DNA from: Halotia branconii CENA392
Lineage (GTDB): Bacteria; Cyanobacteriota; Cyanobacteriia; Cyanobacteriales; Nostocaceae
DNA: 64,000 nt
Direction: 5' to 3'
Assembly: GCF_029953635.1 (NCBI RefSeq)
Contig: NZ_CP124543.1
Coordinates: forward strand, 3,885,455-3,949,454
Positions 56,558 to 64,000 of the stretch are shown here, in pieces. Position numbers and translations under genes: made by a program. A model generated the notes under the pieces. That model was not told where the DNA came from. It ran no database searches and saw only the letters and a list, made by a program, of their open reading frames with translations. Each line of letters begins with the position of its first letter. Positions within the stretch are counted from its first letter, which is position 1.

Positions 56558-56682
56558 TTCCCGGTGCAAAACTAAATTTCCAAAAAATAAGGATACGGAT
56601 TTAAGATGTTTCCAGGAACTAAAACCTTGGTTTTTAGGCTTTATAGAATGAGCTTTCTGAGTTTCGCACCGAGAACTAGACT
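56551..56682. mobile_element. 132-bp MITE related to the IS remnant at 32836
   Basis: Terminal inverted repeats of 22 bp: agactagttcccggtgcaaa at the left and, in reverse complement, agtctagttctcggtgcgaa at the right. Their shared core matches the ends of the element 32836-33577 (tagactagttcgcggtgcga). It supplies the stop codon of the upstream gene. Confidence 0.75.
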
Positions 56683-56949
56683 AGGCAACATAACCGATGA
56701 TGATTCTCCTTGACCAGGGCTTCGCCCTTAAGGAAGAGGTTCGAGGGAAGAGGGAAGAAGTGAGTTCAGCCACGCATACGGAGATGAGTTTTCTTCCTTC
56801 TTCCTTCGTTTCTGACTGCTTAGCATACTGCTTTTTTCTATGACTTGGATTGCTCCCTTTCTTACTAGAGCTATTTTCATAAGTTTGTTTTATAATAATT
56901 CATTTATTTAATGTAAGCTAGCTTCCAGTATTTACTTTAGATAAAAACT
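56683..56949. other. Intergenic region upstream of the methyltransferase gene
   Basis: Together with the MITE this makes nearly 400 bp without a gene. It contains a short GA-rich/CT-rich complementary pair (gaagagggaagaag then cttcttccttcg, about 56745-56808) able to form a hairpin. No small gene was seen. Confidence 0.45.
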
Positions 56950-57687
56950 ATGGAAAAAACGTTCGAGACCATTTTTCGGCATAACCTATGGAATTGTTCT
57001 GAGTCAGCTTCCGGTTGTGGTTCAACACTCAAAAACACAGAAGAGATTAGAAAACAGTTGCCTGGTTTAGTTAAAAAGCTAGGCGCAAAAACATTTCTGG
57101 ATCTTGCCTGTGGTGACTTTAATTGGATGAAAGAGATTGACCTCAAAGTCGATACATATTTTGGGGTTGATATAGTTCACAGTATTTGTGAAAACAATAG
57201 GCACAATTATGCACAAGATAATAGAGATTTTAGAAGACTAGACTTTACAAAGGACGAACTACTCAAGGCTGACATCATTTTGTGTCGAGATGCATTAGTG
57301 CATTTGTCTTTTTACGATATCGGTCAAGCTATTCAAAACATTAAGAAGAGTAGATCTCAATATCTGCTGGTAACAACTTATCCTAACGTTGAAGTGAATT
57401 TTGAGATATGTACTGGGGGTTGGAGACCACTAAATTTGCAAAAACCACCCTTTAATTGGCCAGAACCAATCTTTTATATAGAAGATTCTGACGAAATTGG
57501 TCTACCGGATTGGGGTAAGCACTTAGGGCTGTGGGAAGTCCAAAAGGTAATGGTTCCTAGTTATGGAACTTATTTATGTTCCGGTTTTGTTGATGTGCCA
57601 GGCTCTTATGCTACAGTACTTCCTACACTGTCATGGATAGAAGCTTATCAAGAGATAAGCCCGAAAGTCATTCATGAAGTCGATTAA
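56950..57687 (+). CDS. Class I SAM-dependent methyltransferase, unknown substrate
   Basis: 245 residues. The SAM-binding motif I is FLDLACGDFNWMKEI, followed by TYFGVDIV (acidic residue for the ribose), RRLDF and a catalytic-region strand DIILCRDALVHLSF. The C-terminal part (PPFNWPEPIFYIEDSDEIGL then HLGLWEV) is specific to a small-molecule or glycan-type methyltransferase group but was not recognised precisely. No membrane segment. It ends 200 bp from the convergent borosin-like operon with a shared terminator between them, so it is not part of that operon, although a functional tie cannot be excluded. Confidence 0.75.
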   Translation: MEKTFETIFRHNLWNCSESASGCGSTLKNTEEIRKQLPGLVKKLGAKTFLDLACGDFNWMKEIDLKVDTYFGVDIVHSICENNRHNYAQDNRDFRRLDFTKDELLKADIILCRDALVHLSFYDIGQAIQNIKKSRSQYLLVTTYPNVEVNFEICTGGWRPLNLQKPPFNWPEPIFYIEDSDEIGLPDWGKHLGLWEVQKVMVPSYGTYLCSGFVDVPGSYATVLPTLSWIEAYQEISPKVIHEVD

Positions 57688-57796
57688 TTGCAAAAAGCAA
57701 TACTTTTTGCCAAAAATGTTAAATACTGAGAACTGAGGTCGAATCAAACAGTAAATAATTACCAGTGCATAAATCAAGATTTTTTTAGAAAATACT

Positions 57797-57822
57797 AAAA
57801 GCCCTGTGATGACGGGGCTTTT
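57797..57822. terminator. Bidirectional hairpin terminator
   Basis: aaaagccc pairs with gggctttt around a 10-base loop, with T-rich tails on both strands. It lies between the convergent methyltransferase gene and the borosin-like operon and should terminate both. Confidence 0.75.
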
Positions 57823-57888
57823 AATAGCTAAGAAATTATTTTTTTAGTTACATCTTGGCAATGAAAAAGCACAAAGATATAACTCAAG

Positions 57889-58152
57889 CTAATCTTCTTT
57901 AGAAGGCTCAGGTTCGGGATCAGGATCAGGAAAAGGATCTTCTGGATTAGGATCATTGCAAATTTCCGCTAATGGAGTCATTTCATCAGCGAATAAAGCT
58001 GCAATTTGTTGACTACTCTTACTTGCAAAAGCTGCCTGAGCTGCTTTTGAAAATCCAAGCATATCTGTCAGAATAACTGGCTGTTGGACAAATGCTATCT
58101 GCTGTTTGGGATTAGTAGCAATATCGGTCAGAAAATCGAATAAGCTGCTCAT
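57889..58152 (-). CDS. Candidate split-borosin precursor peptide
   Basis: 87 residues from the ATG at 58152 (GAGAG 9 bases upstream); a frame extension to 58194 has no ribosome site. Residues 1-58 are helical, MSSLFDFLTDIATNPKQQ then VILTDMLGFSKAAQAAF and SSQQIAALFADEM. This resembles the small helical binding domain that precedes the core in split-borosin precursors such as Shewanella SonA. The C-terminal 23 residues are the candidate core: C65, then NDPNPEDPFPDPDPEPEP and SKED, with eight prolines alternating mainly with Asp and Glu. It is the last gene of an operon headed by a borosin-type methyltransferase. The core would be unusual for a borosin because Pro amides cannot be N-methylated, leaving the alternate residues as targets. 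It could alternatively be a non-RiPP partner protein. Confidence 0.65.
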   Translation of the reverse strand: MSSLFDFLTDIATNPKQQIAFVQQPVILTDMLGFSKAAQAAFASKSSQQIAALFADEMTPLAEICNDPNPEDPFPDPDPEPEPSKED

Positions 58153-58217
58153 AGTGAAATCTCTCTTAACTATTGGAGAATAAATTGAGTACAACCTCCA
58201 AGAGTGAATATATTTTA

Positions 58218-59174
58218 TCAGTCAACCCTGGCCCACTCTTCGGCGATCGCTGTTAAAACTTGATTGATCTCTTCGGGATTAACTTTGTCGTATCCTTCTT
58301 CGTAAACGCGCTGTGCCAATTTAGCATACATTTCAGAAGGAGACAGATTCAGGTTAGCAGTCAAAGTAGGCTGACTGAGATTAGCAGCTAAAAAACTTGC
58401 TGATGGAGGCAGAAACACTTCGCCAATATCTAAAACGATAGGGCGTTTAAAAACGTTGAGATAAGTCTTTAAACTCTTTTCGAGATCAAGATAAGTTAGC
58501 TTCCATTGTTCTAAAGCACCTGCTTGGTTCCCATTGATTTCTAATGCTCTGGCTTTTTGCCGATGAATTGCGGCTCGAAAAGCTATGGCCCAAGCATATT
58601 TATTATTTAACTCGATCGCTCTACTAAAATCTTTGATTGCTTCGTCGTAGTTGGGCTGTTCTGGTGTACCATCCTCTCCTTTGAGATGCCCAAGAAATCT
58701 ATATACAGAGCCTCTACGGGCGAAAGCCCAAGTATAGTTGGGATCAAGATCGATAGCTTTATCTAAATAGGTTTTGGCATTCGATAAAAGTATTTTGACT
58801 TTTTGCTGATCGTTTCTGGGTCTTTCGGCGATCGCCCACCAAGTATTATTTTCGCCTCGATGTGCCAAAGCCCAAGCATAATTGGGATTTTGTTGAAGTG
58901 CTTGATCAAATTTTTCATCTGCTTGTTGGTAATACTCGAACTTTTGGTCGTTTAGACGTTTGAGAGTACCACCGCGGTACGACAGCGTCGCGCCCCAATG
59001 AGACCAAGCCCATGCATAACTATCATCTTCTTGAATTGCTTCTTCAAAATACCGTCCTGCCCGTTCAAGTAGGCTATCGATATTATCTTTGATAAATTCG
59101 TCCTGGTTGTACCTAGCCAACAGACGAAAACTCTCTCCTTCTCTGGCTTTGGCTATAGCTGCTTTTCTGCCCAT
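58218..59174 (-). CDS. TPR protein 3 of the borosin-like operon
   Basis: 318 residues beginning at the ATG at 59174 (MGRKAAIAKAREGESFRLLA), with GGAG 8 bases upstream. TPR units have the pattern DDSYAWAWSHWGATLSYRGG, NPNYAWALAHRGENNTWWAI, DPNYTWAFARRGSVYRFLGH and NNKYAWAIAFRAAIHRQKAR. The shared motif (Y A/T W A) is distinctive and also occurs in the next two proteins. The C-terminal 100 residues are not TPR (PIVLDIGEVFLPPSASFLAA then LSPSEMYAKLAQRVYEEGYD). It lies 31 bp after TPR gene 2 and 65 bp before the precursor candidate. It may position the precursor for the methyltransferase; that is inference. Confidence 0.75.
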   Translation of the reverse strand: MGRKAAIAKAREGESFRLLARYNQDEFIKDNIDSLLERAGRYFEEAIQEDDSYAWAWSHWGATLSYRGGTLKRLNDQKFEYYQQADEKFDQALQQNPNYAWALAHRGENNTWWAIAERPRNDQQKVKILLSNAKTYLDKAIDLDPNYTWAFARRGSVYRFLGHLKGEDGTPEQPNYDEAIKDFSRAIELNNKYAWAIAFRAAIHRQKARALEINGNQAGALEQWKLTYLDLEKSLKTYLNVFKRPIVLDIGEVFLPPSASFLAANLSQPTLTANLNLSPSEMYAKLAQRVYEEGYDKVNPEEINQVLTAIAEEWARVD

Positions 59175-59205
59175 TTTTAGGTCTCCTTGGTGTTTGTATT
59201 TAGCA

Positions 59206-60099
59206 CTAATCAAGTTCAGAAATTAAGTTTAAAAACTTCGGCAATTTTCGCATTTCCAGCCATGCTATGTCATGACGAGCAAACTCAACCGCTTCTTGAT
59301 CTAGTGGGATCGCTGTTTGCAGATAGTTCAAAGCTATCTCTATCTGACCCTCAATCGCAGCTAGTCCTCCCAATCGATAGAGAACCATCCCGCGCTCTTG
59401 AGTGTCCCGCAAAGTTAATAATAATGCCCGTGCTTTTTCAATATCTAGACTGGCCTTTGCCAATCCTTGCCAACGAGCTTGAAAGATTGCAATGTTATAC
59501 AAAGCAAAGTGATTATTTGGATCTGCTTGCAAAGCTAACTGACAACAGTTGATCGCTTCGGCGTATCGCCCAACATAACTAAGCAACGAGCCGCGCTCAC
59601 TCAGCCAATTGTCAAATACTGTCTGATCAAGGGCGATTGCTCGATCAAAATCAACTAATGCTTCCTCATACCGTCTTAATAGATCATAGATACGCGCTCG
59701 ATAAGCAATTGCCCAAGCATAATTAGGGTTAAGGTCAATTGCTCGGCTAAAATCTGCCAAAGCTTTTTGGTAATAATGCTTTCCCATGCAGCGGTAAGTT
59801 ACGCCCCGATGAGCAAATGCCCAAATATAGTCAGGCTGTAATTCCAGAGATTGGTTAAAATCAGCGATCGCTTGGGGATAGTATTTCATCTGTCGATAAA
59901 CTTCTCCCCGGTGGGCAATTGCCCAGGTATAGTTAGCATTTTGAGCGATCGCTTGGTTAAAATATGTCAAAGCTTGTTCATACTGTTTAGCCAAACGGTA
60001 GGCTTCTCCTTGATGAGCGATCGCCTCAGTATTATCGAGATTGTGTTTGATTGATTGATTAAGGCGATCAAGGGTTTCCCCGTAACTTTTCAAGTTCAT
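59206..60099 (-). CDS. TPR protein 2 of the borosin-like operon
   Basis: 297 residues of TPR repeats with the motif NANYTWAIAHRGEVYRQMKY, QPDYIWAFAHRGVTYRCMGK and NPNYAWAIAYRARIYDLLRR. A helical C-terminal segment ends EFARHDIAWLEMRKLPKFLN. Its ATG overlaps the stop of TPR gene 1 (ATGA), with AAGGAGG directly before it, so the two are translationally coupled. It is close in sequence to TPR protein 1 (shared WAIAHRGE(T/V)YRQMK, and ERG(S/L)LLSY(V/L)GR), pointing to tandem duplication. Soluble; no enzymatic domain visible. Confidence 0.78.
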   Translation of the reverse strand: MNLKSYGETLDRLNQSIKHNLDNTEAIAHQGEAYRLAKQYEQALTYFNQAIAQNANYTWAIAHRGEVYRQMKYYPQAIADFNQSLELQPDYIWAFAHRGVTYRCMGKHYYQKALADFSRAIDLNPNYAWAIAYRARIYDLLRRYEEALVDFDRAIALDQTVFDNWLSERGSLLSYVGRYAEAINCCQLALQADPNNHFALYNIAIFQARWQGLAKASLDIEKARALLLTLRDTQERGMVLYRLGGLAAIEGQIEIALNYLQTAIPLDQEAVEFARHDIAWLEMRKLPKFLNLISELD

Positions 60100-60977
60100 C
60101 CTCCTTCATAAGTTAACGATTGAAAACGTGGATAATCGCGTAGATTCAACCAAGCTAAGTCCCGGCGTGCTAATTCCAGCGGTTCATTATCCAAAGCAAT
60201 AGCTTGTTGAAGATAGTTAAAGGCTTGCTCTGCATCACCTTCAAGAGCAGCTAAACCCCCCAATCTGTAAATAACGCCAGCATTTCTTGACTGTTTGGCT
60301 ATTGCTTTTAAGATATTTCGGGTTGTTTTTATTTCTACTTGTGCTGCTGCTAGACCCTGCAAGTGGGTTTTAATGACAGCAAGAGTATATAAGGTAATAT
60401 AATCAGTTGGGTTTTGCTGCAATCCTTGCTCACAGCCAGAAATTGCCTCAGAGTGTCGCCCTAAATAACTAAGTAGTAGCCCGCGCTCACCAGGCCAATA
60501 AGGAATAATAGTTTCGTCAAAAGCGATCGCTCGATCAAAATCGACTAATGCTTCTTCATGGCGCTCCATTTTGATATAAAGGTTAACCCGGTAAACTAGC
60601 GCCCAAGGATAGTTAGGTTGTAATTTGATGGCTTGGTTAATATCAACTAAGGCATCTTGGTAATACTTTAATTTATAGTGGCTTGCTCCTCGGTGTGCCA
60701 ATGTCCAGGCATGTCTGGGTTTAAGGGTAAGAGAACGGCTAAAATCAGCTAGGGCTTTTTCGTAGCGTTTCATTTGCCGATATGTTTCCCCCCGGTGAGC
60801 GATCGCCCAAGCATAGTTGGGGTTAAGCTCAATGGCACAATTAAAATTAACTAGAGCTGCTTCCAAATACCCCATCAGCCGACAGGTTTCACCTTCATGA
60901 GCCAAAACCTTAGCATCATTGAATTTCTGTTCAATCGCTCGGTCGATGTTAGCCAAAGTTTTTTGATAGTACTCCAT
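60096..60977 (-). CDS. TPR protein 1 of the borosin-like operon
   Basis: 293 residues starting at the ATG at 60977. TPR units include NPNYAWAIAHRGETYRQMKR, KPRHAWTLAHRGASHYKLKY and QPNYPWALVYRVNLYIKMER, then ERGLLLSYLGRHSEAISGCE and a C-terminus ELARRDLAWLNLRDYPRFQS. The first 103 bases overlap the 3' end of the methyltransferase gene in another frame. It is a paralogue of TPR protein 2. TPR scaffolds are not part of the borosin pathways I know, so their repetition in this operon is notable. Confidence 0.78.
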   Translation of the reverse strand: MEYYQKTLANIDRAIEQKFNDAKVLAHEGETCRLMGYLEAALVNFNCAIELNPNYAWAIAHRGETYRQMKRYEKALADFSRSLTLKPRHAWTLAHRGASHYKLKYYQDALVDINQAIKLQPNYPWALVYRVNLYIKMERHEEALVDFDRAIAFDETIIPYWPGERGLLLSYLGRHSEAISGCEQGLQQNPTDYITLYTLAVIKTHLQGLAAAQVEIKTTRNILKAIAKQSRNAGVIYRLGGLAALEGDAEQAFNYLQQAIALDNEPLELARRDLAWLNLRDYPRFQSLTYEGG

Positions 60978-61783
60978 CCGTTGACTTGCTCTGTTGTAGT
61001 TTCTTTGGCAAAAGACATACCCAAACGGGTCATCATTTCACAATCTAAAGTTACTGGGGGTTGAGGCGGAACATAAAGCGTGGAAATTGGTGTAACATCG
61101 GCTTCTGGCAGTCTAAACAAAGGAATCCGTTGGATTGTTGGTTCACAAACTGGATAATAAACTGCTGCTTGGTAAACAATCACTTCATGGTCAAAACTAT
61201 AGTGTGTTGCCAAAACCTCGGCTAACACTGTCAGTCCATGCAAATGTTCTCCTTCTTTGTAAAAACCAAGATTACCGACCATTGCAATCTGCCACAGAAT
61301 TAAAGCGCTAGTAGGATCAAATCTGCGATGTCGGATCAAAAAATCTGTGGCTTCAAAACTCTGACAACCATTACGTCCGGGATCAAGACCAAGATCAGCA
61401 TATAAACAATCTTCGGCAGAAATTCCAGGGAGCATTTGTGCCGTGAAACCTTCACTACGTGCTTGTTTAATTGCTTGATGTGCTGGATCGGCAAAGACAC
61501 CTGGATGTCCGTAAAAAACCACACAAACATTTAACCCCTGACGAACTCCAAGCAGCATTCTTTCGACCATTTCACTATAGGTCTTTTTACGCCGCTGATA
61601 GTTGGTATTGTAAGGTAGGGCTTCTGCCGTAGGATTGAGCGATCGCAGCCATTTTGCTGTGATTGGGTCAGCTACAGCAAAAAAAACCTTATCAGCCTGC
61701 TCAATCCAAGCTTTCGCAGCTAAAGTCAGATGACCTACTAATTGAATACCCGTACCAACAATAATTAAAGAACCTACTTTCAA
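60875..61783 (-). CDS. Borosin-type alpha-N-methyltransferase homologue (tetrapyrrole-methylase fold)
   Basis: 302 residues from a TTG at 61783, which has AGGAGG 9 bases upstream and gives MKVGSLIIVGTGIQLVGHLT. The fold is that of tetrapyrrole methylases (GTG near 10-12, YGHPGVFADP at 91-100, GISAEDCLYADLGLDPG from 120). The stretch GCQSFEATDFLI, LILWQIAMVG and the Arg-x3-Tyr pair (R65, Y69 in RRKKTY) fit SonM/OphM-type enzymes that methylate peptide backbone amides. They do not fit cobalamin or sirohaem enzymes. A separate precursor gene at the other end of the operon would make this a split borosin. The last 34 codons overlap TPR gene 1, and the C-terminus beyond about residue 265 (VNGWSTIKKLW) looks like non-native extension. 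It is the first gene of the operon. Confidence 0.78.
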   Translation of the reverse strand: MKVGSLIIVGTGIQLVGHLTLAAKAWIEQADKVFFAVADPITAKWLRSLNPTAEALPYNTNYQRRKKTYSEMVERMLLGVRQGLNVCVVFYGHPGVFADPAHQAIKQARSEGFTAQMLPGISAEDCLYADLGLDPGRNGCQSFEATDFLIRHRRFDPTSALILWQIAMVGNLGFYKEGEHLHGLTVLAEVLATHYSFDHEVIVYQAAVYYPVCEPTIQRIPLFRLPEADVTPISTLYVPPQPPVTLDCEMMTRLGMSFAKETTTEQVNGWSTIKKLWLTSTERLNRNSMMLRFWLMKVKPVG

Positions 61784-62366
61784 ATTTAAATTCCTCCTCA
61801 CTTTAAGAAGGTTTTGCTCTGTTATGGGTTCTTCTTATCCCCATAAATTAAAAGTCTCTAAAATAGATCAACTTTTTCTGATTCCGCAACCGATAATTAT
61901 TGATCAAATCAATTAATTTTTCATAATATTTGGAATGTTGAAGGTTTCCAACTTAAGCTAATATTAGCTTTTGATTAGATATTCATAAACAGACTTTAAA
62001 TCAACTTTTATAGAAGATTATGTCTAGAATATTATATCTAAGCTACAGGTACAAATAACTGATTATGGTGAAAAATCAGCAAATACTCAGTTGACTTAAT
62101 TACAGTTAATCATACCGTTACTGGATTATTGCACAATACGAGAATATACAAAAGATACATTTTTTTATATTCTATTTAATATGAGATTAATTAGAGTTTT
62201 AAATAATTTGAATATGAGGTTTTCTATGAGGTTTTATATGAGGTGTGTCTAGTTAATAAGATTAATAATGTGATATTGATAAATGGACAGTGGTAGTGAT
62301 GCTCTAGATTGCGGAATATATTTTCATCTGCTATAGTTGTACAATAAATAGTACAACTATGAACCG
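61784..62366. other. AT-rich divergent promoter region
   Basis: About 580 bp between the borosin-like operon and the toxin-antitoxin pair. It is strongly AT-rich. The sequence gaggttttctatgaggtttt then atatgaggtgtgtc (62214-62248) contains three short direct repeats. The operator palindrome at 62333-62360 belongs to the toxin-antitoxin genes. Confidence 0.5.
62333..62360. promoter_or_regulatory. Palindromic operator of the YefM-YoeB pair
   Basis: Perfect 10-bp arms atagttgtac and gtacaactat around an 8-base spacer, ending 6 bases before the antitoxin start codon. The left half contains TGTACA, the core bound by YefM in Escherichia coli. Autoregulation by the antitoxin-toxin complex is therefore likely. 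Confidence 0.75.
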
Positions 62367-62621
62367 ATGAAAGTGGTGACTTTTAGCGAAGCGAGAAGTA
62401 ATCTCAAGACTGTTTTAGACCAAGTGGTGGAAGATGTCGACTACACCATCATTACTAGAAGAGATGCGGAGGATGCTGTAGTGATGTCGCTAGAGTTATT
62501 TAATAGTTTGCTAGAGACTGTCCATTTACTCAAGTCTCCTGCCAATGCTGCTCATTTAGAGCGTTCTATTGCTCAGTTCAAGCAGGGGAAAGTGGTAGGG
62601 CAAAATTTGTTGAATGACTAG
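62367..62621 (+). CDS. yefM: YefM/Phd-family antitoxin
   Basis: 84 residues. The N-terminus MKVVTFSEARSNLKTVLDQV is the DNA-binding Phd/YefM fold; RRDAEDAVVMSLELFNSLLE is characteristic of YefM. The C-terminal segment (ERSIAQFKQGKVVGQNLL) would neutralise the toxin. The stop overlaps the toxin start by 8 bases. It represses its own promoter by binding the palindrome just upstream (62333-62360), by analogy with the family. Confidence 0.92.
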   Translation: MKVVTFSEARSNLKTVLDQVVEDVDYTIITRRDAEDAVVMSLELFNSLLETVHLLKSPANAAHLERSIAQFKQGKVVGQNLLND

Positions 62622-62880
62622 AAAGTTAGCATGGACAGATGAAGCTTGGAATGATTATCTATATTGGCAAGGGCAAGACAAGAAAATATTAAAACGAATT
62701 AACAAGCTAATTGAGGCAACAATCCAATTACCGTTTGAGGGAATTGGAAAACCAGAACTACTGAGGGAGAATTTGGCTGGTTTTTGGTCGCGGCGAATCG
62801 ATGATACGAACCGCTTAGTATATGCAGTAAATGACGAATATCTAACAATTATTTCTTGTCGATACCATTATTTTGATTGA
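62614..62880 (+). CDS. yoeB: YoeB-family mRNA interferase toxin
   Basis: 88 residues of the RelE/YoeB fold: MTRKLAWTDEAWNDYLYWQG, KILKRINKLI, GIGKPELLRENLAGFWSRRI, and NRLVYAVNDEYLTIISCRYH with the C-terminal YHYFD. The family's active-site residues (Glu in GKPELL, Arg in SRRI, His in RYHYF) are present, so the toxin should cleave mRNA on the ribosome. It is co-transcribed and translationally coupled with the antitoxin. Confidence 0.93.
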   Translation: MTRKLAWTDEAWNDYLYWQGQDKKILKRINKLIEATIQLPFEGIGKPELLRENLAGFWSRRIDDTNRLVYAVNDEYLTIISCRYHYFD

Positions 62881-62959
62881 AAGCGGCGGTAAACTCCATC
62901 CCTTCATGGGGCATTGGGTATTGGTAACTTCTTCCACATTCCCTTTTGGGTAAAGTTTT

Positions 62960-64000
62960 TCATATTTGTCTATTTTCAGGGAAGAAATCTCGCTGAAAAT
63001 AGTGTCTATATAACTGACAACTAAGTGTAGCTTTATTATTAGCTAATTTAATTAATCCCATACTGCTTAACTTGTATGCAATGATGGGTTCTAATAATAC
63101 AGGTTCAGTAGTACTGATGACAGCACCAAGAGCGATCGCTAATTCTGGCTGTTTTTGCAAAGTTGCCCAATGACGTTGTAAGTGATGCACATAAATTCCA
63201 GTCGATGTCGGTGCAGTTTCCAGTAATTGCAGCAATGTTATTTCCCCGCGATTCAGGTGATATAATGCTATATTTACCAATGCAGGATGTCCTCCAACCA
63301 TATCCATAAGTTGTTGAGCTTCCTTGCCATCAGTCCAGTCAAGTCCGTAGCGCTGGGCTAACTGCTGTACCTGTTCTAAACTAAAGCAAGTTAACTGAAC
63401 TGGTAAACCGACATTAAAAGGCGATTGCTGAAGTTGCAGCGGCACATAAATTTCAGTTGAGTGGACTATAATTAGACGCAGTTTTTGCCAGACAGGCAAT
63501 CTCTTGGCTTCTTCATACCAAGAACGCAGCAGGGGTAAGAAGTCCTTGGCTACTTGAGGATACTCAAAAATGTGGTGCGCCTCATCCAACACCAAAACTA
63601 AAGGAGAATCAATCTGCTCTAGTAGACAGTTGCGGAAGTATAGACTACAGCTGACTTTGCTACCAATATCTTCATCCCAATAATCATCAAGTTTTGCATC
63701 AAAATCAAGTTGACTAGCGACGTTCGCACATAGCCAACGCAAAAAACGATTCAAATTGCTCAATATTGCTTGGTCAGTTTGCTCTAGATTGAGGCTAACA
63801 GTATAGTAGCCATGACGCTCGGCATAATCTAGAGTTCTGAGAATGAGTGAGGTTTTACCCATTTCTCTAGGAGCTTTAATACGTACTAAAGCTCCTGGCT
63901 TTTTAATTTCTGCATATACCTGATCATCAACTAAAGAGCGTTTCAGATAAAATGAGGAATTTAGTGGAACTGAACCACTGGGATAGCGAGGTGAAGACTC
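62960..64000 (-). CDS. AAA-like (AAA_35) ATPase, 5' end beyond the window
   Basis: 347 codons are visible, open to the window edge, so the start is missing. The visible part begins with SGSVPLNSSFYLKR, then Walker A ALVRIKAPREMGKTSLILRT, a helical insert, Walker B SPLVLVLDEAHHIFE and a downstream helical/winged part (VGGHPALVNIALYHLNRGEI). This is the cyanobacterial AAA_35 module also seen in the response regulator at 42517-44712. Such ATPases often carry C-terminal WD40 or N-terminal signalling domains; the C-terminus ends after the AAA region here (YFQRDFFPENRQI), so any extra domain would be N-terminal. Ligand or partner unknown. Confidence 0.85.
   Translation of the reverse strand, partial: ESSPRYPSGSVPLNSSFYLKRSLVDDQVYAEIKKPGALVRIKAPREMGKTSLILRTLDYAERHGYYTVSLNLEQTDQAILSNLNRFLRWLCANVASQLDFDAKLDDYWDEDIGSKVSCSLYFRNCLLEQIDSPLVLVLDEAHHIFEYPQVAKDFLPLLRSWYEEAKRLPVWQKLRLIIVHSTEIYVPLQLQQSPFNVGLPVQLTCFSLEQVQQLAQRYGLDWTDGKEAQQLMDMVGGHPALVNIALYHLNRGEITLLQLLETAPTSTGIYVHHLQRHWATLQKQPELAIALGAVISTTEPVLLEPIIAYKLSSMGLIKLANNKATLSCQLYRHYFQRDFFPENRQI

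Noticed and set aside
60875..61783. Cobalamin or sirohaem tetrapyrrole methylase
   Set aside because: The RRKKTY segment, the GCQSFEATDFLI stretch and the company of a small helical protein fit borosin enzymes; no cobalamin genes are adjacent.

Overview
The window is chromosomal DNA of a filamentous, probably heterocyst-forming cyanobacterium (Nostocales: Nostoc, Calothrix, Scytonema or a relative). Support comes from frequent HIP1 octamers (gcgatcgc), moderate to low GC, a HetP-type protein, a CRR6-type photosynthetic assembly protein, a DUF760 protein, a REC-DUF3685 (Ycf55-like) protein, huge HstK-type Ser/Thr-His kinases, heptanucleotide tandem repeats and many GC-rich dispersed repeats. 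No tRNA, rRNA or CRISPR array was seen.

Layout. 1-7 kb: the 3' part of an HstK-type sensor kinase, convergent with a two-gene sesquiterpene synthase/cytochrome P450 operon. 8-13.4 kb: a signalling operon of a REC-PAS-GAF-PAS-GAF-histidine kinase whose last GAF carries both cysteines of a DXCF cyanobacteriochrome, an Rcp1-type response regulator and a REC-PAS-HK-REC hybrid kinase. 13.8-25 kb: housekeeping and scattered genes (TPR protein, family 4 uracil-DNA glycosylase, tnpB remnant, cysteine hydrolase, LysM/M23 peptidase, HtrA protease, DUF760, scpB, ispD, family 9 glycosyltransferase, CRR6, FurC/PerR-like regulator), separated by GC-rich dispersed repeats. 25-39 kb: an accessory, defence-like region with an Rpn-type nuclease gene broken by a 198-bp MITE, a NACHT-pentapeptide STAND protein, a VapBC pair, a shrunken insertion sequence and a Zorya-like zorA-zorB-zorC operon without the usual zorD or zorE. 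A DUF3685 gene and a phytol kinase gene sit inside this region. 39-42 kb: FAD oxidoreductase, cobD and hup. 42.5-51 kb: REC-PAS-AAA regulator, single-domain response regulator and a complete 1805-residue HstK-type kinase whose Ser/Thr kinase domain has lost its catalytic Asp. 51.6-57.7 kb: AAA ATPase, divergent TrpC paralogue, HetP-like protein, an unknown protein with a vMAP-like N-terminus, and a methyltransferase. 57.9-61.8 kb: a compact minus-strand operon that looks like a split-borosin RiPP pathway: an alpha-N-methyltransferase homologue, three TPR proteins and an 87-residue precursor candidate with a Pro/Asp/Glu-rich tail. 62-64 kb: a YefM-YoeB pair with a palindromic operator and an AAA-like protein running off the window.

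The strongest candidates for new biology are the borosin-like operon with three TPR proteins and an X-Pro-repeat tail, and the Zorya ABC operon whose effector is either missing or replaced by a neighbouring DUF4351 protein. A reconstructable gene disruption (MITE with a 6-bp target duplication) is the cleanest evolutionary event that can be read directly. All functional statements rest on reading motifs by eye; no database search was run.
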